A program made the position numbers and the translations under genes. Source: Lantana camara (lineage: Eukaryota > Streptophyta > Magnoliopsida > Lamiales > Verbenaceae). From it: a DNA stretch of 64,000 nucleotides. Shown piece after piece: positions 45,479-56,050 of the stretch (position 1 is its first letter; each line of letters begins with the position of its first letter). A model generated the notes under the pieces. The model had not been told where the DNA came from and searched no databases. It was given only the letters and a program-made list of their open reading frames with translations. The stretch lies in contig CM074858.1 in assembly GCA_037501455.1 (NCBI GenBank), positions 90,246,501 through 90,310,500 of the forward strand. The letters run 5' to 3'.

Positions 45479-46990
45479 ACAGTTGATGGGTGCCGAATCC
45501 ACCAAATAATATCCCTAAACTACCAAACACAATAAATTGTGTATAGTGGTAAAGGGTCGATCCCACAGAGATTGGTTGGTCTCGTAAATCTCCTAATAGC
45601 CAAGCAAACAAACAACAAAAGTAAAGAGATGGGGGGTTTGTGTAATTAAAACAAACTATTTTAAAGCACAAAATCAGATTACTTCGAATAACTACGACTG
45701 AAAATAAAGAGAGTTGTGAAGGTTGATTATGAGAGAAATATCTTAGCTAAGTTGTTACTTCATTCCATGCTCGTATCTAATCCTGGATGCAAAAATCAAA
45801 TCTAACCAAATGGTAGATTAACTTACAATAGACAAGAAGCTTATCCATATCATCCTTTCTTAATTTCAACTTAATCAAGAGAAGCTCATCAATTAAATTC
45901 TTACCACATAGCAGTCCCGCGAACAAGTATCTAGGATTTAACTATATGATAGCATTGAGCACCAAAAGGACATTAATCATGATCCAAAATCTCAAGAAGC
46001 TTGGACTTGTGATATTACGCATGCCTCATCATTTTATTGAGTAAACATGGTGGTAAACTCTCACTGATGTGCGGTTCTTCTACACCTTTACAAGACTATT
46101 ACGTATCAAGTATCAGTGTAACCTTATCAAGTTGTTATCTAGGCATCGATTGATCAGAAAGATGATTTGAAAACAACTTATACAAGTACGTTCAAAGCAT
46201 GCATAAATACCATAGATCAGATTCGCGTTCATTCAGTTAGATCTCATAAATATTGGCAGGGAATAAAGATACAACCTAACTAAGATAGATATGTTCAGCT
46301 GTTGTTCATATTTACAGAATATAAAAGGCTAATAAACTGCTAAGGAACTGAAAGTAAAACAACTAAATCAAGCTACAAAAGATATGTTAAAGTGCTTCAT
46401 AATCTAAGCTTGTAATTGAACTAAAAAGAGGAAAGGAAGAGAAAATCTTGCTCTTGGTCGAAACAGGGGATCAGCCCCTGTTCTCGCTCTGCTCCAGCAG
46501 CTGCTGCTGCTACGTTCTACTTTCAGAATTATCTCCCTCTCTCCCTCTTCCTTTTTCCCCACTTAACTAGCTTATATAAAGTATCCTTAAGTCTAGAAAT
46601 GATAAGGATCAAGGGAGACAAAATGGCTTTTACAAATCCCAATAAGCATGATTAGGATTCTTGAAACTTAAAAAACGTAGGATCAACTCTTGCATGTAAG
46701 CCATGTTAGCAAGCTGTTGCATGTGTGCCACCTGTCCCAAGAAGAGGAATCAACCGTACTTGTTGACTGTGGTCTGCTCTACGTGCATTAGCCTTAGGGA
46801 TGATCATGCATTGTGGTCATGGCTCAGGCATTTGCAGCACTTAGCATCTTTTTTTCATAATTCTGCCAAATCCCTTATTTATCAACATGTTTCTGCGAAA
46901 GCCAAATAGAAGCAAATTAAGTAGAAATCTAATCCAATTCAGGGGGAAATTAAAGGGATTTTCATGTAATTTATGCATACTATCAACAGT
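45479..46990 (-). mobile_element. Reverse LTR (1502 bp) with ACAGT duplication
   Basis: 45484-46985 runs TG...CA and is flanked by ACAGT (45479-45483 and 46986-46990). Orientation is inferred as minus. On that strand it starts TGATAGTATGCATAAATTAC and has TATA-like TTTATATAAG (46571-46580). Near its end it has CTGTGGGATCGACCCTTTAC, the counterpart of the Athila U5 motif CTGTGGGTACGATCC. It ends GGCACCCATCA. No internal region, so a solo LTR. The superfamily is uncertain; the U5 resemblance favours a gypsy Athila/Tat relative. Confidence 0.85.
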
Positions 46991-47542
46991 GAGTAGATCA
47001 AGGAAGGATTGGGCATCCAAGTTGGATGATGCATTATAGGCGTACAGAACTGCTTTTAAGAGGCCTATCGGAACATCACCATATAAGTTAGTTTATGGGA
47101 AGGCATGTCATCTTCCTCTTGAACTCGAGCATAGTGCGTATTGGGCCATTAGAGCCACTAATTTTGATCTTAAGCAGGCCGGCGAGAAGAGAGCTTTACA
47201 ATTACATGAGTTAGACGAGTTCCGGCTCACTGCGTATGAAAATGCCAAGCTTTATAAGGAGAGAACGAAGAAATGGCATGATAAGCATATCCGAATTAAG
47301 GAGTTCAAAGTGGATAATTGGTTTTGTTGTTCAACTCTCGATTGAAGTTATTTCCAGGGAAATTGAAGTCCCGTTGGTCCGGTCCGTTTCGGGTTATTAA
47401 GGTGATGCCAAGTGGGGCCGTCGAGATAGGGAACGAAGCTTCGGGTACGTTTGTGGTGAATGGACAGAGGTTGAAGTCGTATCTAGTTAGCGAGCCTATC
47501 GAAAAACACACTTCACGTGTGTTACTGGATTCCCCGAATTAA

Positions 47543-48231
47543 TCCCATTTCTGAAGTCAAGCTAACGACTATAACTTAGAACTATTTACTCTTCCCCTTC
47601 TTTCTTTTGCTTTTGTTCTTTTCTTTTCTTTCGTTCTCGTTTTTCTCGTGTTTAATTTTGGTTTCTCTTTCGTTTCACAGGTTAGTTGAGGCGTTGTTGG
47701 ACCTAGGAGTTTAGTACGACAGCAAGGACCGTGATTCAAGATTTAATAACTATTTTGAGGTCCATTTATTTTATACATGCTTGAATTTACTTGGGTGGAG
47801 AATGAATTGATGCGATTAATTGCAATATGTGTTGAGATGATACGTATTTCAAGATTGGTGCACTATGGTTTGACTGCATTTTATTAGTTAATTATGTAAT
47901 TAACGTGATTAAGCACCATCCGAATTGTGTTTCCGTTGAATTAATATTTTAGGCGGAGTTGTAGTAACGGGCATTACCCTCTCTCAGTTATGTTTTGGTA
48001 GTGCCTGTTAATTGTAACAGGCATTCGAGGCAAGGGGAGTAACGGGCGTTACACCTAGTGCGTTTTAATTAGGTAACTCCCATTACCAGTCAAAATCGCA
48101 ACTTCTGTTAGGCCTCAGTTACACGTTTTTAGGCTTAAAATTCCAATTTTAAACCTAACTGCCTCCCTCCTTTTCACAAAGACACACCACGCACGAGAAA
48201 GGAACAACATCAACTTCTCCACCGCCGCACA
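47543..48231 (+). other. Non-coding spacer between integrase and Copia insertion
   Basis: Pyrimidine-rich leader-like sequence (47580-47680), then AT-rich DNA. At 47960-48090 there is a second set of palindromes with the Athila core in reverse sense (see separate entry). No coding frame. Confidence 0.6.
47958..48092. repeat. Internal GTAACGGGCGTTAC palindromes
   Basis: GTAACGGGCATTACC, TGCCTGTTA/TAACAGGCA (9-bp arms), GGAGTAACGGGCGTTACA and AGGTAACTCCCATTACC. The core is the reverse complement of the LTR core, giving the same kind of hairpin in the opposite sense, inside the element body. Confidence 0.85.
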
Positions 48232-48236
48232 CCAAC

Positions 48237-50490
48237 TGTTAGGAATAGTGCCCTAGAAAGCCGATTCGACGTAATCTGCTTTGGGACTTTTCTTGTATCA
48301 CAGACAATCTTTGAATAATATACGATTGATCATAGGCAAACATTTCTTTATATGCCAATACGTGTTTTGAGTGTTTCCATTATGTGCGCATGTATGAGAA
48401 CTCCCCTAATCCTGATGACTTTAGGACTCTACCATTTAGGTGAAATGGTTCATGAAACGAGCCCTATATCACATAAGTCATGATTAGTAAAATACTCCAA
48501 GCCGATGAGTCCTACAGACAGTGGGTGTGTCAACCTGACTCCTCTAAGGCTTGCTTGTGGGATCACGCCCTTAAGAAGGACCACCTTGTTTCATGGAGGT
48601 GCAAAGTGTATAGTTGATACGTGCGTGATACATGAGGGTGCTTACTTCAATAAGTAAGTTCAATGAGGTGCCCCGTGTGAGAAGATTCCTAAATGGGAAA
48701 GGAAGTTTCTATTTCAGGAAATGGAAACTTCCAGATTAGGAAATATCTCACGATTCATTGATGTGATTAATTGATCCTTAGACTTGAGGTTCCATGTCAC
48801 TTTATGAGTTAACTCTGTAGTCTTTGGTATAAGCTTTAAAGGGTGTCGCCTTAGACAACTGATTCAAGGCTTATGCTGGGGCTGCACAAGTGACTCATGA
48901 AAGTGAATGAGAATCAAGAAAGGACCTACACTTGCATATGCAAGGTGATCTCTTACTGTGTAAGTCATTCTTATGCCATATGGAGTCCTTGGCTAAGGCA
49001 GTAGATCAAGACATCAAGAAAAGAGTTTCTTGGATTGAGATCAAATGGATATGAAATGTACTTAGCTTCAAGACCAGATTATTAGGGTTCTAATTATTCC
49101 CTTACCCTAGATCTTGGTTGAGAGATAGTAAGTAGGAGGATTGTATCTCACATAAATCAATGACTTAAAGGTTCTGTCGAATCCGAACATTTCAATTCAG
49201 CTAGGGGTTAAACACTTGTTGCTAGACTATGGTCGTTTAATCTGTGGACTGATTAATTAATTAGTGAATTAATTAATTAGGGTCACTGCTAATTGAATTG
49301 AGAACCTAGAGGGTCACACACAACAACTTGGTTACATGAGTTGAGGCTTGAAAATGATTAAACGAGTTAATCGGGCCAAGAGGGTTCCACACGTGTGAAC
49401 CACGTGAGTGACACGTGTCTCACACGTGTGTAAATATATGTGTATATTTATTTATGTGTTAAATAATTAATGTGATTAATTATTTAATAGACTTTGGTTT
49501 AATTTTGAATTAAAAAGAAAGTCTTATTTTGGAGAAAAATAATCTAGTTAATTAATTGTGAATTAATTAATTAGATAAAAATAAATTATTTATTTTAAAT
49601 AAATAAAGTATAAAATTATTCAAAAATAGTTTGGATATTTTAGCTCTCTTGAAAGTTGATTTGAGTTTGAATTCAAAGTCAAAGTCAAAATTACTTGATG
49701 ATCAAGTAATAGGAGAGAGGGACCGAATCCTTGGTCCATAAGGACTAGGATTTTCGGTCCTCCCTTCCTATATATAGGGGAGCTCGAGCTCCCCTTAGAG
49801 CTAATCGAGAATTCTTTTGGTTCATGTGTTGAACACCATCCTTTCTCCAAGATAAACGAACCCCTAGGTTAAGCCTAAACACTAACTAGAGAACTAGCAT
49901 CCTTACTAGTTAGATTGTAGCCAAGTTGGTAGACTATCTCTAGAGAGCTTCAAGTTAGAAGTTTTGAAGATTCGAGCTTTACCGAAAAGTGGGGATCAAG
50001 CAAAACGATCAGAAGGGATGATGAAACGATTCTGGACCCAACATGAAACGAATGAAAAAATCGAACCAAAGAAGATGGCGAAAACCGTTCGTCCATATCC
50101 TGAAGGATGAATTTTTTCACGAGGGTTTTGTGACTGGCAGTTTTCTACTTTCGCAAAACTGGGTTTCGAAGGGAGTTTCAATCATGCTTTTCTCGTTTCA
50201 TGTTTCTTTCTTTATGGTATATTGTTAAGAACATCCCTAACATGATTTGAATCTAGGATGGTGTGGATTGCTATCCCGACAATGGATTTTGAAGTAGAAA
50301 GAGACTTTCGAGGGACGGGTTGTCAAGCCGCGAGAAGAGCGTTCTTGGGTGGCTTGAAACGCTTCAAGAAAGAATAAAAGAAAAGTAACTTTTCTATCTC
50401 TACGAATTTGGTTACACGATTGCGAGTCCAAGGTCCTTTTGTTGGGAAAATTTTTTAAATTCCGTTGCTTTCTGATTCGTGTTTTCCAAA
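48237..50490 (+). repeat. 5' LTR of the Copia element
   Basis: It starts TGTTAGGAATAGTGCCC. The final CCAACA is altered to CCAAA by loss of one base next to the primer site. Contains the CACGTG cluster (about 49388-49430, one palindrome fewer than the 27193 copy) and TATA (about 49767-49777). Confidence 0.93.
49767..49794 (+). promoter_or_regulatory. TATA box and start-proximal palindrome, Copia LTR
   Basis: CCTATATATAGG is followed at once by GGGGAGCTCGAGCTCCCC (49777-49794), a perfect 18-bp palindrome that would sit at or near the RNA 5' end. The other family members have GGGGAGC-TCAT-GCTCCCC (28752) and a copy with one changed base (57607). Confidence 0.7.
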
Positions 50491-50492
50491 AG

Positions 50493-50505
50493 TGGTATCC
50501 GAGCC
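50493..50505 (+). other. Primer binding site of the Copia element
   Basis: TGGTATCCGAGCC, one base different from the standard tRNA-Met site TGGTATCAGAGCC, immediately after the LTR. Confidence 0.85.
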
Positions 50506-50764
50506 ACCTCGTTAATCGTGTTTCTGATTCGTCTCAATTATTCTGAATTTGGTAGAAATTCTTAGGCTTAGATGCGAATTAGGTATTCGTAAGTTCTTTT
50601 AGAAAGCCTGAATTACAAAACTGTAATTTTTCTTGAATTTCTGAAACTGTTTTCTTAAATTGTGTTTTTGAAAAACGTTTGGATTCAAATCTGTTTAAAT
50701 CGTGTTTTTTTAATTTTGGATTGAACTGGGTTTTGGAGAAACCCAAAATACGAAACTTAACACG

Positions 50765-51110
50765 AAAAGGACGAGCCTAGGAGTGCTAGCACGTCGCACG
50801 CCCAGACCCGTCGCCGCCGCCCAGCCTTCCCGCAACCGTGCGGGAGGCCCTCCCGCCCGCGCCTAGGCTCGCCCGCTCGCCTGTCCCGCAACCGCACGGG
50901 ACAGCCGCCCGCACGCTCCCGCAACCGCGTGGGAGCACCCACCCGGCATCGCCCGCACGCGAGCAGCAGCAAGCTGCGTACGTTGCTCGCAAGGCGCGCG
51001 GGCTGGCAGTGCGAGCTGCCGGCACCGTGCGAGGCTGGCGCCCGCGCCTAGCGCGCGACGCTGCGCGGCGAGCAAGTGCTCGTTCCGGGCGGTTCCGGGC
51101 CCGGTTTTGG
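50765..51110 (+). repeat. GC-rich island with CGCAACCG-loop hairpins
   Basis: About 345 bases of very high G+C in AT-rich DNA, downstream of the primer site. Three related hairpins share a CGCAACCG centre with different stems. 50828-50845 has TCCCGCA/TGCGGGA, 50881-50904 has CTGTCCCG/CGGGACAG and 50915-50936 has GCTCCC/GGGAGC. A further pair GCTCGCA/TGCGAGC spans about 50972-51015. Open frames across the island in several phases reflect lack of AT-rich stops rather than coding. Confidence 0.85.
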
Positions 51111-52261
51111 CGTTTTCGTGTTTTCGTGTTTTCGGTCCTTGAAATCCCGATTTAATTTTTCTGTAAAATTTTATTTTATTAAATTTGAATTATTTTTGAA
51201 ATAATTGTTTAAATTGGGATTTTGAAAATTTAAGCGATTTAAATTTTGAAAAAATTACAAACTTTATTTTATGAAAATATTGAAAGAATAAAATTATTAA
51301 TTTTCAAAAATTAATTGGAATTTTATTGGTTTGTAGTTATTCGGGTTTTATTGAAAAGGCTCTTGAACAAGAATTGCATCTAAGTCGTGTTTTAAGCTAT
51401 TAGAGCTTAAAGCGAGAATTTTAATTTATTGGTTAAATTTAAATTCTTGCAATTTATGCATGTTAGGTGATCATGGGTTTAGACTTATGTATGGTTTTAA
51501 TTTATGCACATGTATGGTTTAAATTGGGGTTGGAGCCCTATAGTTGCGTTTTTCAATTGAGGTTGGAGCCTCACTTATGTGCGTACTGTTATGTGATTTA
51601 TTATGTGGCTTTCCATATTACTGTTTTTTAGGCCGGGGTATGCCCCGTGTATTTGTCTAAGGCCAATATGAAGATTGAGCCTTATTACTTTATATCTTTT
51701 TCTTTTTATTGTAATTTGAGAGTAGAGATAGGTGGTGAGGTTTTATTTTCATTTTGGAGACAATGCACCCATGGAGTAAGATGGACCACAGTCAAGTAAC
51801 AAGGAGGCCATAAGTGAAGACCCCTCAAAATGTTAGGGAGGGGAATCTCAATTGTAAAATGTAATAGAGATAGGGCTCGTATTTTGTTACCGCTTTCCCT
51901 TATGTGATTTAAACTGTTTATGTGGCATGTATGTTAGAACTTGTGATTGTGGAGTGGCTCCCACATATCACGCATAAGATAGGTAGAACCCATGATCATC
52001 TCATGTTAGTATCATGCTAGGACATGTTATCTGTTTATGTGCTTGTTTGAAATGCATTTAAGTTGTACTTACACTAATCAAGACTAATAAAATTGGATAA
52101 CATATATGTTGGTGAGGTCGAACTGAACAACTCTTCGGTTGATTCGAAAATTCCCATTAAATATTAAGCTCATTTCGAATAATAGGTATTTAATTCGAGA
52201 TGCAAATTTTGAATTAAATTCCCAGCATTCCATCAATAGGTTTTAAGTTTAGTAAGTAAAG
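51111..52261 (+). other. Copia internal leader, no coding signal
   Basis: AT-rich with short repeated phrases (GGTTGGAGCC twice near 51520-51570). No Gag motif was recognised. Confidence 0.55.
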
Positions 52262-52601
52262 CTAGTTATTGTCCGCGAGTCGTGGGATAGCTAGTGGAGC
52301 TTATTAGTTCTTAGTTACCTAATTGATCATTTTAAATGATCAATATGCCGTGATCAATTTTGGCAAGGGCGATGTCCGCGAGTCGTGGGTCGTTCGAACT
52401 AAGTTTTGATCATGATCTTATGATTGATGGGTCTAGCTTAACGCCTAAGTAAATATGGATGTCGCACGAGTCGTGGGTCCATATTGAAAGATAGGTGATG
52501 CAAAAACAATTACTAAGAGTTCTAAAGGTGTTAGAATTGGTAAGTTGTACCTACCTAGGGTTTTACTTAGAATGTCCGCGAGTCGTGGGTTCGAGGTAAA
52601 A
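52262..52601 (+). repeat. Four CCGCGAGTCGTGG-centred inverted repeats
   Basis: The motif TGTCCGCGAGTCGTGGG occurs at 52270, 52373 and 52573, and as TGTCGCACGAGTCGTGGG at 52460. Flanks differ between copies but pair within each. Copy 1 has CTAGTTAT/ATAGCTAG (one mismatch), copy 3 has AATATGGA/TCCATATT (perfect) and copy 4 has TTTTACTTAGAA/TTCGAGGTAAAA (10 of 12). Copy 2 is weaker near the core, with an outer TGATCA/TGATCA match. The core is itself a near-palindrome if G-U pairs are allowed. Confidence 0.9.
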
Positions 52602-55600
52602 TGCTTGGGATCTTAGTACCCATTGGGAAACGTGTTCCTCTTAGATCTTTGGGAATTATAGATCTTTGAAAAACAGTGGGAGCTACATTAGATTAAAGAC
52701 CTTATCTTTTGTATATCGTTATAATTCAGCATGCTCACCTCGTTCTCTGCTTAGCATTTAGGTTGTAGTTCTGTGATTCTCTACAAAATGAAATACAAAC
52801 CCATTCGTATCCATCCTTAAGTCAAAAGAGTTGACTAAGTCCTAACTAACTCTAAATTGGCTTTGGATCCTAAAATTCGTTTTAGATTCCGAATAGAGAA
52901 AGGTGTTCTCTAAAGGGCGAAGTTTTCAATTATGAAAATTCGACCCGGGCCAAAAGAGAAGCAATCTGAGGTGAATGGATTTCTCCAAACCACTTAAGAG
53001 CAATTGAACCACCTTATAAAAATGTTACAAGGTATAACATTGTGGAATTATTCAATATTCCAAATGAGGAAACAAGTGCACACGAACAAGCTCTAAAGAT
53101 CTTATTTGAAGATCTTATGGTCTCGATCATCAACCGAGAAAAGAGTTCTCTATGCACTGATTGCTTACATTGCTTCCACCATCATTCAAACCCTTTATGC
53201 TCAACTAGAATGAGGCTAATGTAGCATAGTTAATCATTTAGTTGATAATGGTTGAGAGCATCCTTAAGAAGGAATAAAAGGTTGAGATGGTTAATTCTTC
53301 TTCTAAACTCCCTAAGTTAAAGGCTTGAACGCCTAAAGAAGAAGAAACCCTTAAGAGCCCAATGGAGGGGCATGTAAGGGGTGCGCCCAAAAGACACTAG
53401 AGATCAAATAGGACGTTTGCTTCTATGGTAGCAAATAAGGACTTTGAAAGGGAACTGCGAAGAGTATGAGTACTCTGAAATGTTACCTCGTTTAGTAATT
53501 CTACTAGGAATAGAATTAACTAGTCTTGAGTCAATTCTGCATAATCCGTTGTGCAAAGACTCAAGGCACTAATGTTCTGAACATACAACGAGATAACAAA
53601 AGTAAGTGAGATGACAAAGCTTCGAATTACTTTGGAACGTTGAGATATAAAAGGATTAGCAAGTCAGACACCTTAGGATCATTCTCTGAAAATGAACCTA
53701 TAGAGTTGACTTCCTGTGAATCCTATCTCCAAGGGAAAACGTTCCCGGAACATTGTTTAGGTGAAACATGGAACGTTCCAAAATTATAGTGGATTTCGAT
53801 CCATGCTGATGAGTGTAAGATGCTTAATGTAAGCACTAGATACAATCGTCAGTTTAATCATTATGAATGAATGTACTTGTTAAAGTACAAATTCGAAACT
53901 TATATGAAATTCTTAGAAGTTCAAAAGGAGGTTAGGAACCGAAGTAGTCATAAGTTATAGGCAAATCGATATGATCGAGATAGCCAATATCTTATCAACT
54001 AATTCCTTAGTCATCTTAGAAATAATAGGATTATCTCTCAGTAAACTAATTAGAGAACACCTTAATGTTTTCGAATGAGGGAATGAAACCTTATAGGATA
54101 TGGTCCATTCCATAGCAAACTTTACTGACTTATAATCATTCTAGGAATAAACTCCCAGAATATGCAGTTAGAGAATTTGAATTTTGCACCTTCCAAAATC
54201 AGTCCTTTAGATGCACTATGCAATGTGGCACACTAAATTCCCTAATTATTCTTGTCCAAGAATTTAGTGGAATCCTCTTAAGTAAAGAGGATAGTGGGAG
54301 ATAGGCTTGAAATGAGTTCAAGTTTATACAAACAATATTTGATATCATTTCTGCGATTCCCTTAGACAAAGGTTGTTTGTCTCAAGGAATGTATCTTTCT
54401 TAAGGAATCGTTCCTATAGAAGAAGAAAGACAAGCAAGCAGACCTCAAAGAAATTTGAGAATAAATATCCACGCCACATATAGAAGAAACGAGCCCATCT
54501 GATAAAACTTAGCCAAATTTTTGAGCATGTACAAGTGTGAAACCCTTCTCTTAAGACGTGTTTAGAATGCGTTCCTAGATAGCCAAGGAATTACTTGAAG
54601 AGGAGACGCTGTCAGATTTGGAATCTGAGTAGTGTAAGTAAGCCTTAAAATCCAATATGGATTCCATATACTCGAACCAAGTTTTGACCTTGGTTGATCC
54701 ACCTGATAGGATCAAGCTCGTGCAGCTTCAGGTGAATGAAAGCATTACAACCTTCTTGACGGTTGAAATGCAAAAGTCCATTTGGATTGTGTTTATCACA
54801 TCCTCATATTCTGACTATGAGATATGATAAATGAATATGAGAACTATCTTGTTCAATATGAGATTGAAAGAGACTGAAATAAGGTATTTCTATAAATCTC
54901 ATATTCAGTGGGAGTATGCATAAGGTATACAAATCCCTAAAGTCAATCCGTGGATTGATAAAGGCTTCTAGGAGTTAGACAATTCGATTCCATAGGATAG
55001 TCAAATCGTTTGACACAGATGGAAGTCGAATAAGTCTAAGAGTGTACATATGATAGTTAGTGATGTAAGAGTCAATTTTGGTTCTTTAGAAAACGACATC
55101 CTTCTCATTAGGAATGTCAAGGATGACGTGAAAGTTACCAATTCTTGTTTAAGAAACAAGTTGACATGAAAGATCTTAGTGATTATCCTAAATTCTCGAC
55201 ATTCAGATCTATAGAAGATAGATTTAAGAGAATAAAAGGATTATCACAAAACGAGTACATAACCATAATACTAAAAGGAGTTTAGTAGGGACAATGGAAC
55301 ATCTCTTTTGAAGAGTATGTGTCCTAAGATGACTTTAAGAAAGTTAGAATGTCCAAAATCCCTTTAAGTAAAAGGGTGCATAATGTATGAAATGTTATGT
55401 ACTAGACTTGATATGGCGCAACACTAAGCGTAGTGGGCCGAATCTAAGATGACCTCAGAGAAGGTCATTAGATCTCTGTAAAGGATGTCCTCGGAGTACT
55501 TGAGAAGAAATGAGGATATGTATTAGTTTACAGAGCCCAAAAGATCTTATCATTGAAAGGATATTTTGATGTAATTGTTTCATCAAACATAGATGATTAT

Positions 55601-56038
55601 GAAATCATTGAAAGGATACAACTTCTACCAGAATGGTAATGCAATGTGTTGGAAAGGGGTTCCAAGGACGGACATTGCAAAACACGACTATCGTAGTCGA
55701 GAACTTAGTCGTATTATATAACGCTAAGTTAAGTGTTTGGGTAAGAAACTCCATCTAACTGGTTAGATGAAGTTCCTAGCATGAAACAACTCCTTTATCA
55801 TATTGTACGATAAAATGGATGGTTGCTCAAGTAAGAGAACCAAGACCTCACCAAGAGACTGAACACGTGATTACGAATCACTTTATAACGAAAAGGTGTT
55901 TCCTAAGAGATGTGTAAACAAGAGGGTCACATCAGCAGAGAATATAGCAGATCCACTTTGGAAACGCCCAAAGTCAATAGGCTCTCAAAGTGCATCTTGA
56001 GAAGATGGGACTTAGAGTACCTAAATGGCTTTTACGGG
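52602..56038 (+). pseudogene. Decayed Copia polyprotein remnant
   Basis: No frame above 60 codons, but Copia Pol signatures survive in order. SNQVLTLVDPPDRIKLV (54669-54722) is the NQVWxLVDxPxGxK block before RT. NDILLIRNV (55092-55118) stands where YVDDILLIGND is expected. MYEMLCTRLDMA (55384-55419) stands for MYAMLCTRPDIA. AENIADPL (55935-55958) stands for the xENxADPxTK end of RNase H. The distances are far shorter than in an intact Copia, so large deletions have occurred. 52602-54650 has no motif I can name (Gag and integrase are missing or unreadable). Confidence 0.75.
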
Positions 56039-56039
56039 C

Positions 56040-56049
56040 AAGTGGGAGA
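56040..56049 (+). other. Polypurine tract of the Copia element
   Basis: AAGTGGGAGA followed by T and the LTR start TGTTAGG; the usual Copia form. Confidence 0.92.
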
Positions 56050-56050
56050 T

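Larger units (their letters stand above)
42715..47542 (+). pseudogene. Athila integrase, split by two LTR insertions
   Basis: Integrase joins element DNA to the genome. Zinc-binding HHCC block: CHASPYGGH (42804) and CDSCQR (42922). Catalytic triad: Asp of WGIDFMGP (43016), Asp of ISDGGAHF (45332) and Glu of SGQVEIS (45440). After the first Asp the gene is cut by a SIRE-like LTR (43055-45192) and resumes YILVGV, then shifts frame to YVSKWVEAI. It is cut again at 45484-46985 just after QEKTV and resumes with a degenerate SRKDWASKLDDALW-like block. [24 protein letters not shown] and a C-terminal GPFRVIKVMPSGAVEI complete it to the stop at 47540. Several frameshifts add to the insertions. Confidence 0.93.

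Noticed and set aside
27193..50490. A giant Copia element using the LTRs at 27193 and 48237 as a pair
   Set aside because: Each has its own flanking duplication (CCCCA; CCAAC/CCAGC), and the interval contains unrelated nested elements.
50838..51155. Long arginine/alanine-rich open frames in the GC island
   Set aside because: Several overlapping frames on both strands are open at once because stops are AT-rich; sequence is hairpin repeats, not protein.
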